Virus record (IMG/VR): IMGVR_UViG_3300048554_000673
Span: 1 to 34,992 of that record
Source of the DNA: a virus
DNA: 34,992 nt
Strand: one strand, 5' to 3'
Shown: piece after piece, positions 1-8,540 of the stretch
How the letters are laid out: each line of letters opens with the position of its first letter
Numbering within the stretch: the stretch's first letter is position 1
The notes under the pieces: generated by a model
The model's input: only the letters and a program-made list of their open reading frames with translations
What the model was told of the DNA's origin: nothing
Databases searched by the model: none
Program-made: the position numbers and the translations under genes

Positions 1-3000
1 ATGCCTTTGTGTGCTGTCTTTAGGAATTGTTCAGCTGTCTTAAAGACACTTTGTTTCCTTGGGTCACGGGGGTCAAAGATAGGTTTGCCATTCTCATCTT
101 GGGTTTCAAACATATCACCCATCTCACGGCTGGAGTCAGCCCTAGCGGAGTGCCTAGAGAAGTTAGTGATGTAGCCAAGTAGCACGTCATCAAGTCCCTC
201 TGTCTGATATCCATGGATCACCCCAGTCTCTGCATCAATCGTTGTGCCCTCTGGTGCATCAGGTGTGACATCACCTCGCCCTTCCTTGTCTTTCATTTTC
301 ATACGATGGATGTAGTGCTTACCAAATCCCTGAGCGTAGAAAACATTCTTCAAGAGATCAGGCAGACCTTCTGGAAGCTTGCCATCTTTGTCTAGCATCA
401 GAGAGGAGATAAGGTTAGTGACCTGTGATGGATCAACCTTATCCATGGAGTCATATGGGTTTACTTTGTGTTCCTCTAGGCTCACATCGGTAGCACCCTC
501 CGCTTCTACCTCAGCCTTGCGTCTGCGTAACTGAACGTCTGCTCTGGCTCCCTTGCCATCAATAGGCTCAACGTGCTTGCGTCCGTTCTTGTCGATGTAA
601 CTAATAGATAGCTCAGCGTTAGGTCTTACGCGAGGGAAGTACCCTTTCACTTCTTGCAATGCTTTAGCAGAGTTCTTTAGGTCTCTGATCCTTGCATCCA
701 TCAAAGCTTTTGGTCCTTCCTCAGTGATAGCCTGCGCTGATTGCTCAAGCTTAGTGATCGCCATGTTAGCATCCACTACCATCTGATCACGGATACCATC
801 TAGTGTTTTCCTCACATCCTGATAGATGGTGAATTGCTGTGGGTTCATGCCAGCTTCTTGAGCTGTCTTATAGCTGATGCCATCCTTGTCGCCTTGGATC
901 AGTGCTTTCTCTACTGCTGTCTTATCAATCTGATTTGCATTAAAGAAAGACCCAGACTGGTTAATGTATCTGCCATTCAACTCTGATGTTCTGTCAGAGA
1001 TCTGTGTCATCTTCTGGAACATCTTGTATAAGAGTTGTTGTGCTGCTGGTGCGCTCTTGAGTGAGCCTTGCTCAGCCAACCACTGGGGCATGAACAAGAA
1101 TCTTTTAATCAAACCAATGTCATCTTTCTTCCTTGGGCTGTAACCAAAGTCAGCAAGGAAGCTGTTGTTCATGAACTTAGGTAATGTGATACCCAGCACT
1201 CGTACTGAGTCAGCTAGGTCTCGCTCTTGGATCTTATTCTTTGCAGCCATGTCAGGCTTGGAGTATTGCGGCTCGGATCTAGGTTGGGCTGAAACATCTT
1301 CATTAAGTTCAAGTGAGTTCATCCTAGCCTTACGAACTAGCTTGGCTGCTTGAGCATTCACATCATTGGCGTTAGTCTCAAGACCCAGTGCCTTACGAAC
1401 CATGGCCCTGATTGCATCATACACACGCATGAACACACTTGACCTGTCATTCAGCTTACCTTCAGTATGAGCCTCAATGTAAGCAGCCCAGACTTCTTCA
1501 GTGATGTCAGAGTTCCAGCTACCATCTTCGTTCTTTAGGTTCTTGTATCTACCAATGACATCGCTGAGATACTGATCACCTATCTTAACATCCTTTCCGC
1601 TGGAGTTAAGGGCTGTGATTTGACGCATGATGGTGTTCATCATCTGTGCATACTGGGCCGGACCCAAAGCTTTCTTAGCCATGGCGTGACCAAGTGACTC
1701 ATGGAATAAGACCTTCTCGATGTTGGAGTCAGTCAGAGTGTCAGCATTCAGGTAGATCTTACTGTCGTGATAGGCACCATCCCACACGTCGGTGGATTGA
1801 GAGCCAGTCTCTTTAGAGAAGCTGGCTGTGTCTGTTACCACGATGTCAGTACCCGATAAGAACCCCGGCTTCTGGGCATCAAGCCAACCTAAGATGTTCT
1901 CCATACCCATACGCCCACCGTTATCTGGGTTAGGCTTAGAGTATTGAGGTCCACCTTTGGACATGATCTTATTAACCAGAGCTGTGCCGATGACAGCCTC
2001 AGCACGAGTCCTGTCTGTGTTGATAGCGTGTGCTATGGCAGCTGACCTGATGGTTCTGATCCCCTCAATGCTAGATGAATCTCTTGTTCCTTTGTCAGCC
2101 TGTACCTGCGCCATGGCCCCAGTGATACCAAGTGACTTGGCATAAATATCAAGCAGAGATGTGTACTCATCCCTAAGATCCAAGAGTCTTTCGTGCTCTT
2201 GGGTTCCGATCACCGCATCGCCATCTTTTTGAATGGCTTGCTCTAACTCTTGGCGCTTAGCTAGTACGGTATCAACCGCTGCTGTCCTTGAACCCTCCGG
2301 TAGTTTCTCACCTAGCTTCTCTGGGATTGTGTTGCCCTCGTAGTTGACGAAGCCTTCTGGTGCTGGGGTAGTGGTATCAAACTTCTCACCCGGCTCCTTG
2401 TACTTCTTAGCTACAAGATCTTCAGCCTTTAGATTCTCAGCTTCAGTGAGCGGGGTATCCTGCTTGGACTTAGCCACCGATGAACCACGAGCTTTCCCTT
2501 TAACCTGAAGGGTTCCAGCTAAACGATCTGCCTTGGCTTGTATCTCTGCGTCATCACCTACTTGATTGAGGATAGCCTCTATTGGATTGCGTCCTATCTT
2601 TACGGCACCACTGAATAGCTCACCTTCAAAATAATTGTCGTCATAATCTTTAAGTGATTGTTTCTGCTCAGTTGTGAGCTTCTGTCCTGACTCCCGTATC
2701 GCAGCTAGGCCGAATAGATCTCTGGCCTTTTCATGCCTTTCCGTTTCTTGTACGATTGGCTTCAGCCCCCCATGTTCATCGATAGCTGCAAACTCTTGAG
2801 CTAGTTCTTGCTCAAGTGATTGAGTTGCATCCTGCTCCAGATTATCTTGGACCTCTTGGGGTGCAGGTGTGCCTACCTCTTGTGTTGTTTCTTCGACAGT
2901 GTTTTGTCCCTGAGCAACCTGATCGTCTACTTCTTGCTCATCAACGAACTCATCAACCTTCTCGGCTGTCTCTTGTCCGGGGAGCGGAGTTTCCATGTTG

Positions 3001-5036
3001 ATGTCTACGTTGTCGGGTTCCTCTGAGACTGGTTGATCCTGTGTCTTTTGTTGTGTTGGTTCAGCTACTGGTGTAGACAGTGGCCTTTCCCCAACTGCAC
3101 TAATCTGTGTTCCGTCTGGGTTAAACCCCATGGATCGTAGCTTCTCAACGATGGGCTTGAGCTTAGCTAATTTTACTGCTTTATTATTGGTCTTCATAGC
3201 ATTGGCTTTCTTGACTTGGGCCACCAATGAATCCACAGGCTGCTCATCGAACACTGCCTTTCGTCGGACACGAATATCTTCATACCCTGCCTCTGCTTCC
3301 TCTTTGGTTAGTTCACCTGAAGCTACGAGGTCATTGATCTCTTTAAGCTCTACATCCAAGGCTTTAAACTTAGCCTCAGTGTTTTCATTCTCAGTAAGAA
3401 TAGGCTCCGTCCTGTTAGCTTTCTCTCTGGCTGCGGTAGGAGATAAGAACTCTTTCTGCTCCATCTGTGTGGTCTGCCCTGCGGCAGGTAAAGAAAGCAT
3501 GGTTGCATCTAAGATCTCCATGTTCTTCTCAACCCAAGCCTGCTCCTTAGCTTTCTGCTCAGCACTAGACTTCGCATCTGATGTTGCTCCTTTAGCTGCA
3601 TCAATCTCAGCCTGAGCTTTGCCCTCTCGACTAGATTCAAATGCGCCACCGACGCCACCAAAGACACCACCAACTACGGCACCACCTAAGAACTCTTGAC
3701 CGTAGCGTTCCCACGCCTCTGGCCTGAATAAGTATTGACCGACTGACATCTTCTGATCTTCAGTCATGCTAGGCCACTTGTCGATGAAGACTTTCTTGGT
3801 AGCTTCTGACACCATGGCTTGCATAGCTTCAGTCGTACCCTCCGTGGCTGAGCCCTTGGCTATCTCTTTAGTGATCTTCTTGAGCATACCTGAGTTAGCA
3901 CCGTCACCGATGACCTTGGAGATGATGCCACCTCCCTCACCTAAGAACCCAAACTTCTTAGCGAAGCTGGCTGCTGGTATCATATCAAACGCTGAGGCAG
4001 CTAAGCCCCCCACGGCTACGTCACCAAAGGTTGGGCCTTCGACTCCTAGCTTCTCTGCTTCTTGTTGCAGGTCTCTGATAATATCACCAGTGGTCATGCC
4101 ATAGGAAGCTGCTGTCATGCCTACCATAGGGGCGATAGTCTCTGCTAGGAGCCTACGCTTGAGCCCACTATTCACAGCATCCTTGGCTGCATCTTCAGAG
4201 ATCTCGATACCTAATCCTTTTAATTTCTTGAGGGCACCTGCTTCAAATGCCTGTCGTCCTTTATTGGTGAACGCATCTCGCAGTCCCACCTTGGCTACTG
4301 AATCTACTACGGAGTCAGTGATTGTTTTCTCTGCTAGTTCTTTACTCAAACCTTTCTTTATCGCTGCATCCATGAGCCCCTTCTTAACCGTGGCCTTGGC
4401 TGCATTACCAAAAGCCATCTTAGCTCCGGTCTTAATAGCCCACCCTGTTCCAAGAGTCAACACCATAGATGGTACTTGCTCAAGGATCAATTCACCTGCC
4501 CACCCAAGGGTAGACTCGGAGTGCTCGATGGCATCTGCTGATTCAAAGTTAGCTTGGGCTTTAGTCTTGAGCCATTCACCTAGCTGGTCTGCTCCTACTG
4601 CGTCGGCTACTAACCCACTCGTAGCTTGCATAAACCCAAGGTCGTTAGTGGCTCCACGTTCTAACGAGTTCCATATGTAGTTGCCATCATCCTCGGCCTT
4701 CAGCTCACCAAAGAATGGTTCAGCTGATTTGGACTTGAGAAGAGGACTGAGATCAAATCCCTGTGAGGTGGAAGCTTTGAGTGTGTCTATGGCACTGGAT
4801 GAATCCTGCGGTATGAGGTTCTTCATTGCCTCCTGTATGCCGGATACAAAGCTGACGCCACTAGACGGATCATAATTATTGCTCAGGTCAGATAGCGTAT
4901 CGAACGCATCGTCTTGAACATCGCCATTGCTGAGTGCTTCATCCAAAGAAAGCTTGGCATAAACATCATCAACTAGGTGCTCCTGTCCGGAAGAAGCGAG
5001 TCTGGCGTAAACCTCGGACATTGATATTTTTGGCAT
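1..5036 (-). CDS. Giant polyvalent internal-virion/ejection protein, N-terminal part (runs off the left edge)
   Basis: Reading the minus strand from the ATG at 5036 gives an open frame of 1678 codons with no stop before the window ends, so the C-terminus is missing. The N-terminal 460 residues contain several hydrophobic, Gly/Ala-rich segments (about 165-200, 300-320, 345-365 and 435-455), as in phage proteins ejected into the host envelope. Residues about 465-900 are charged and Gln/Glu-rich. HESLGH at 1112-1117, followed by a Glu pair at 1180-1181 and a helical RMVRKALGL-like stretch, resembles the zincin-like metallopeptidase module of large polyvalent phage proteins. QYSKP linkers flank this module (near 1031 and 1255), and such linkers are also usual in that family. 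It starts 3 nt after the stop of the preceding internal-virion gene. The ejection role is inferred from size, position and hydrophobic segments. Confidence 0.8.
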   Translation of the reverse strand, partial: MPKISMSEVYARLASSGQEHLVDDVYAKLSLDEALSNGDVQDDAFDTLSDLSNNYDPSSGVSFVSGIQEAMKNLIPQDSSSAIDTLKASTSQGFDLSPLLKSKSAEPFFGELKAEDDGNYIWNSLERGATNDLGFMQATSGLVADAVGADQLGEWLKTKAQANFESADAIEHSESTLGWAGELILEQVPSMVLTLGTGWAIKTGAKMAFGNAAKATVKKGLMDAAIKKGLSKELAEKTITDSVVDSVAKVGLRDAFTNKGRQAFEAGALKKLKGLGIEISEDAAKDAVNSGLKRRLLAETIAPMVGMTAASYGMTTGDIIRDLQQEAEKLGVEGPTFGDVAVGGLAASAFDMIPAASFAKKFGFLGEGGGIISKVIGDGANSGMLKKITKEIAKGSATEGTTEAMQAMVSEATKKVFIDKWPSMTEDQKMSVGQYLFRPEAWERYGQEFLGGAVVGGVFGGVGGAFESSREGKAQAEIDAAKGATSDAKSSAEQKAKEQAWVEKNMEILDATMLSLPAAGQTTQMEQKEFLSPTAAREKANRTEPILTENENTEAKFKALDVELKEINDLVASGELTKEEAEAGYEDIRVRRKAVFDEQPVDSLVAQVKKANAMKTNNKAVKLAKLKPIVEKLRSMGFNPDGTQISAVGERPLSTPVAEPTQQKTQDQPVSEEPDNVDINMETPLPGQETAEKVDEFVDEQEVDDQVAQGQNTVEETTQEVGTPAPQEVQDNLEQDATQSLEQELAQEFAAIDEHGGLKPIVQETERHEKARDLFGLAAIRESGQKLTTEQKQSLKDYDDNYFEGELFSGAVKIGRNPIEAILNQVGDDAEIQAKADRLAGTLQVKGKARGSSVAKSKQDTPLTEAENLKAEDLVAKKYKEPGEKFDTTTPAPEGFVNYEGNTIPEKLGEKLPEGSRTAAVDTVLAKRQELEQAIQKDGDAVIGTQEHERLLDLRDEYTSLLDIYAKSLGITGAMAQVQADKGTRDSSSIEGIRTIRSAAIAHAINTDRTRAEAVIGTALVNKIMSKGGPQYSKPNPDNGGRMGMENILGWLDAQKPGFLSGTDIVVTDTASFSKETGSQSTDVWDGAYHDSKIYLNADTLTDSNIEKVLFHESLGHAMAKKALGPAQYAQMMNTIMRQITALNSSGKDVKIGDQYLSDVIGRYKNLKNEDGSWNSDITEEVWAAYIEAHTEGKLNDRSSVFMRVYDAIRAMVRKALGLETNANDVNAQAAKLVRKARMNSLELNEDVSAQPRSEPQYSKPDMAAKNKIQERDLADSVRVLGITLPKFMNNSFLADFGYSPRKKDDIGLIKRFLFMPQWLAEQGSLKSAPAAQQLLYKMFQKMTQISDRTSELNGRYINQSGSFFNANQIDKTAVEKALIQGDKDGISYKTAQEAGMNPQQFTIYQDVRKTLDGIRDQMVVDANMAITKLEQSAQAITEEGPKALMDARIRDLKNSAKALQEVKGYFPRVRPNAELSISYIDKNGRKHVEPIDGKGARADVQLRRRKAEVEAEGATDVSLEEHKVNPYDSMDKVDPSQVTNLISSLMLDKDGKLPEGLPDLLKNVFYAQGFGKHYIHRMKMKDKEGRGDVTPDAPEGTTIDAETGVIHGYQTEGLDDVLLGYITNFSRHSARADSSREMGDMFETQDENGKPIFDPRDPRKQSVFKTAEQFLKTAHKG

Positions 5037-5039
5037 TCT

Positions 5040-6473
5040 TTATCTCACGGTTGCTTTTTTACTTTCCATTCTATTACTCTGTCTTCCTAGTGTGGCATAT
5101 CTGGCACTACTCTCTATGGCTGCATGGATGGCAGTATCCAACTCCCTTGCCATGGGCATATTAGGATCTATGCCCTGCTCAATTAAAAATTCTTTGGCTT
5201 TGGATCGCACTGTTTCCATACCAGATGCAGATATATCAACGCCCATGCTGCTGGATATGTCTTTGATGATGGCATTCACTGGAGCTCTTGGTGCACTCCG
5301 CGCATCCCCTCCCGGCCATGGATTTTCAACGATCTCTGATTCTTCACGGCCTTTTATTTCCTCATCTATCCCCGCTTGTTGCTCTGAGGCTGGTTGAGCT
5401 GGAAGATTAGCCCCGACACCTGCTGGGTCATCTGGATCAATCACTGCGTCAGGAGTAAGCCTGTCAGCTCTGATACCAACAGGGATTGACAGTGCTGCGA
5501 AGGCATCATCTATCTGAGCACCCTTAGAGATCTCACTGTTCAGTAAGTCTAGGTGATAAGTAAGACCAGTGCCCAGCACACCCATGGCGCTATTAACTTC
5601 ATCAGCACTGCCAGCGTTGATAAGATCTTGGTACTGCTCACCAAGCTGGGATAGCATGTCGCCTACTTTTGCCATATCTCTAGGATTGGGGAGGGCATCA
5701 TTTACAGCCAGCATCTTTTCCAGACCCGCCATAAACTTCCCAAGGTTATCAATGTTCCCTTTCCTAGCTGCTTGCGCCGAGGTAGAAGCTGCGTTGGCAG
5801 CCCCATTGCCTAATTGACTACCCCTAGTTGGTGTCTTTATATATGAGGAAAGAACTAAGCTTTGCTCTACTTTGTTGAGCATCTGTTCCATGTCCCATCC
5901 AACCGTTGCCCCCTTAGATTCCAGTTTTTCTTTGAGGCTCATCATAGATTCTTTTACTTTCTTGATGCTCGCCCTGTTGGTAACATCCTGTAGTTCCTGT
6001 AGCTGCTTAGCTACTTTAGGGTCAGCCCCTTTCATGTTGAGTATCAGTTTCTCAACATCAACTCTTTGCTGAGATAGTTCTTTGATATTCTCTGCTTCAG
6101 TGCCAAGCTTGATCTTGTCTATGTAGGCTTGAGAATCTTCAGCTGTAAGTTTATTAGAAATTATATCAGTGAGCATACTTTGACCATCTTCAGATTTAAA
6201 GACTTTGCTTTGAAGATCTAGTTTGTTCAGATCAATATCAGCTTGTGAGATGGCTACACTCCCTTGAGCTTCACCAACATTCACCTTAGTAGTAAGCTCA
6301 CGCTTCTTGAGTGGGTGCATCTCTGCGGTGCGAGCCTCTTGATTACCAAGTAACTCCTGCCGTTGGCGCTCACCGCTTAGCTTGAGCTGACGTTCCTCTT
6401 CTGCTTTCTGCTCGGCTCCAAACTCAGACAAGCCTTTGTTAAGGCCACCAACTAAATCAAGGAACATACTCAT
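5040..6473 (-). CDS. Probable internal virion protein, 477 aa
   Basis: No family was recognised with certainty. The N-terminus begins with a short amphipathic stretch (MSMFLDLVGGLNKGL), followed by a strongly charged Gln/Glu/Lys helical region to about residue 80. Predicted coiled-coil character continues to about residue 200, and an Ala-rich low-complexity section lies near 225-245. The start overlaps the stop of the 75-residue gene by 4 nt (ATGA), and the stop lies 3 nt before the giant ejection protein. In podoviruses, two or three large helical proteins downstream of the tail hub usually form the ejected internal core. The assignment rests on that context plus helical composition. Confidence 0.6.
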   Translation of the reverse strand: MSMFLDLVGGLNKGLSEFGAEQKAEEERQLKLSGERQRQELLGNQEARTAEMHPLKKRELTTKVNVGEAQGSVAISQADIDLNKLDLQSKVFKSEDGQSMLTDIISNKLTAEDSQAYIDKIKLGTEAENIKELSQQRVDVEKLILNMKGADPKVAKQLQELQDVTNRASIKKVKESMMSLKEKLESKGATVGWDMEQMLNKVEQSLVLSSYIKTPTRGSQLGNGAANAASTSAQAARKGNIDNLGKFMAGLEKMLAVNDALPNPRDMAKVGDMLSQLGEQYQDLINAGSADEVNSAMGVLGTGLTYHLDLLNSEISKGAQIDDAFAALSIPVGIRADRLTPDAVIDPDDPAGVGANLPAQPASEQQAGIDEEIKGREESEIVENPWPGGDARSAPRAPVNAIIKDISSSMGVDISASGMETVRSKAKEFLIEQGIDPNMPMARELDTAIHAAIESSARYATLGRQSNRMESKKATVR

Positions 6474-6697
6474 ATCATTACTCCTAGCATTTCCCTGCGT
6501 CGTTTACGTTTCTTCTCTTCCTCTTCGAGGAGAGGTGACTCCGATCCTAAGTGCTCACGGGTCTCGTCTAGTGCTATCTCATCTTGGACCACCATAGGAT
6601 CACTAAGATCTATGGGCTCCTCGACTGGTGCCTCTGTTCCATCCTCTTGCGTTAGCAAGGTGAGGATCTTTTCTAGTAGGTCAAGTGCTCTGCTCAT
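6470..6697 (-). CDS. Small acidic hypothetical protein, 75 aa
   Basis: A short acidic protein: helical N-terminus (about residues 1-16), an Asp/Glu-rich middle, and a basic KKRKRRR cluster near residues 62-68. It overlaps both neighbours by 4 nt (ATGA junctions), which supports it being translated as part of the internal-virion gene block. No known family was recognised. It could be a minor virion component or an assembly factor for the adjacent internal proteins. Confidence 0.6.
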   Translation of the reverse strand: MSRALDLLEKILTLLTQEDGTEAPVEEPIDLSDPMVVQDEIALDETREHLGSESPLLEEEEKKRKRRREMLGVMI

Positions 6698-8046
6698 TCG
6701 GCAAACATTTTGTTAAGGTCAGCATTTGCTGACGGTGCATTGACTTGGTTTCCGACTGGTTTATTTGAGCCTTGCATATTGATTCCGTATGCACCTTGCA
6801 TGAAACCTTGGCCGAAGCCCTGTGCCCCTCCACCGTTGCCCATGCCTATGGATCCACCCATCAACCCTTTGAAAGCTGAAGAGTAAGACTGTTGGGCTGC
6901 TGCTGAAGATTGCATAGCCATGTTGGAATAGTTCTGAGCTTGGACACCCATGATGTCAGCCATGGATCTAGCCTGACCTGCTTGCCCTGCTGCTCCTTGG
7001 AACTTCAAGTCTTGCTCTCGTTCTCTGAGTGCCTGAGTACCTGATGCCTGTGACTGAACCAAGCTCATACGGTCACGAGCAAACTGATCCTCTCGGGCCA
7101 AGCTTGCTTCACCCTCAGCGCCTGTTAGGTTTCTTGTGGCTACGTTAGCGTTGCCAATGGCTGCTAAACTCTGTGCGCCTTCTTGCTGCTGATTCTGGAT
7201 CTGCATCTGATCATATGGTGATCGTGCCGCAAGTTCATCACGCCCTCTGGTAGTCTGGGTGTTAGCTAAGACCTCCCCACTGGCTGCTAAGAACTGACTC
7301 TGTGCGTTGCCAGCGTTCTGAAGCTGTTGCTGTGCATCCTGCTGTAGCTCAGCTGTGGTCTCACCAATCATCTTCAGCCCTTCTAGTTCCGTGGCTGAGA
7401 TACGGGAAGCTGCACCACCTTTACCAACCTTGGATTCAAGAGCCGCTGTCTTTCGTGTGAGGTCTGCTACCCCCTGTTGCATCTTGGATATAACTGCGGC
7501 TGCTTCCGGTGCGAGTCCAGTCTTGAGAATGGACTCCATTCTCTGGCCTGAAGCCTCAGCCATCTTGCGTAGATTCCCTACCGCAACGTCAGCTTCTTTC
7601 TTGTATTCAGCTTTGAGGCCATCATTGAATTCTGCGTCCTCTCGAACCAGAGTGACTGCGCTCTCCGTCATCTCATCAAGGAGCCCCGTCATCTCATCAG
7701 CATTCATGCCGATAGTGGTAAGCTCAGCATTAAGATGTTGCTTAACCAGAGCACGTTGCTGCTCAAACAGAACGATGCTTTGGTTGTCTCCATTGCGTTT
7801 GGCCTCAGCCAGTAAGACACCAACCTCTGCATAGGACTTGTTCATGTCCTCGATCATCTTCTGTGTTTCTTTTGGAATGGCGCTGGTCAACTTTTTAAAG
7901 TTAGCCATTTGCTGCTCCATCAACCTAAGCTGGCGCTCTTGTAGCTCCCTAGCTTTAGCTGCTTGCTTTTTCCCTTTCCTGCTGGACAAGAGCCCAGATC
8001 CAAGAGAGACAACTGCGGTTCCTGCTGCTACCCAGACTGAAGACAT
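6694..8046 (-). CDS. Probable internal virion protein, 450 aa (N-terminal hydrophobic segment, long coiled coil)
   Basis: Residues 4-20 (VWVAAGTAVVSLGSGLL) form one hydrophobic segment, followed at once by a basic SSRKGKKQAAK patch. The rest to about residue 330 is Gln/Ala/Glu-rich and predicted to be helical or coiled coil. The C-terminal about 80 residues are Gly/Met/Gln/Ser-rich and low complexity. This architecture, a membrane-compatible N-terminus on a helical Gln-rich body, is typical of podovirus internal core proteins placed after the tail hub. The gene starts 19 nt inside the end of the cupin-like gene and ends in a 4-nt overlap with the next one. Ejection or core function is inferred. 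Confidence 0.65.
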   Translation of the reverse strand: MSSVWVAAGTAVVSLGSGLLSSRKGKKQAAKARELQERQLRLMEQQMANFKKLTSAIPKETQKMIEDMNKSYAEVGVLLAEAKRNGDNQSIVLFEQQRALVKQHLNAELTTIGMNADEMTGLLDEMTESAVTLVREDAEFNDGLKAEYKKEADVAVGNLRKMAEASGQRMESILKTGLAPEAAAVISKMQQGVADLTRKTAALESKVGKGGAASRISATELEGLKMIGETTAELQQDAQQQLQNAGNAQSQFLAASGEVLANTQTTRGRDELAARSPYDQMQIQNQQQEGAQSLAAIGNANVATRNLTGAEGEASLAREDQFARDRMSLVQSQASGTQALREREQDLKFQGAAGQAGQARSMADIMGVQAQNYSNMAMQSSAAAQQSYSSAFKGLMGGSIGMGNGGGAQGFGQGFMQGAYGINMQGSNKPVGNQVNAPSANADLNKMFAE

Positions 8047-8540
8047 TTCATCACCTCATTAAAGTCATTGAGGCTGGGAGTGCTCATATCATCCTCTGCC
8101 TTTGTTACATCTTCTACTTCAACCGGATCTATGGTAAGCCAGATGGTTTCTTCGTGTGCAAAGAGCACACGCTTGCGTCCGGGTTTCCCATTGAGGAACT
8201 CGAAGCTATTGAGTCTTGTTGTACTTTCAATCTCACCGTCATGGCAGAAGCTTTTAACTGTCACGTCACCTGAGATAAAAATATCTAGGTATGGTTTCTT
8301 GTGTACTCTGCCAGTGAGGAACACTCCTTTAGGAATGATGAGCCTTCTGCAATATAATTTCCCGACTAGCTTTTCTTCAAGGCAATGCTCATTGATTTCA
8401 TCACGTTGATTGAGACCATTATCAATCATGAATGTCTCAAAGTTCTCGACATCATCAATGCAGCAGCCAGCGACAGTACGCATTCCTTGAAGGTCATCCA
8501 TAAAATGCCCCTTCTCGTTGGCTATCTTAATCAGTTTCAT
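8028..8540 (-). CDS. Cupin-like phage protein, 170 aa
   Basis: Residues about 68-100 read IPKGVFLTGRVHKKPYLDIFISGD, a pattern familiar from a widespread but functionally undefined phage family with a cupin-like beta-barrel. The later pGRKRVLF...IWLTIDP segment (about 117-140) is the other conserved block of that group. The His of RVHKKPYLD sits where cupins carry a metal ligand, but the full metal-binding set cannot be confirmed by eye. It overlaps the tail-hub gene by 4 nt (ATGA) and the next internal-virion gene by 19 nt. A virion or assembly role is inferred from context only. Confidence 0.65.
   Translation of the reverse strand: MKLIKIANEKGHFMDDLQGMRTVAGCCIDDVENFETFMIDNGLNQRDEINEHCLEEKLVGKLYCRRLIIPKGVFLTGRVHKKPYLDIFISGDVTVKSFCHDGEIESTTRLNSFEFLNGKPGRKRVLFAHEETIWLTIDPVEVEDVTKAEDDMSTPSLNDFNEVMKCLQSG

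Noticed and set aside
3130-4680. Several plus-strand frames of 112-187 codons within the first 5 kb
   Set aside because: They are antisense to one continuous minus-strand frame from 5036 to the window edge, which has clear protein features.
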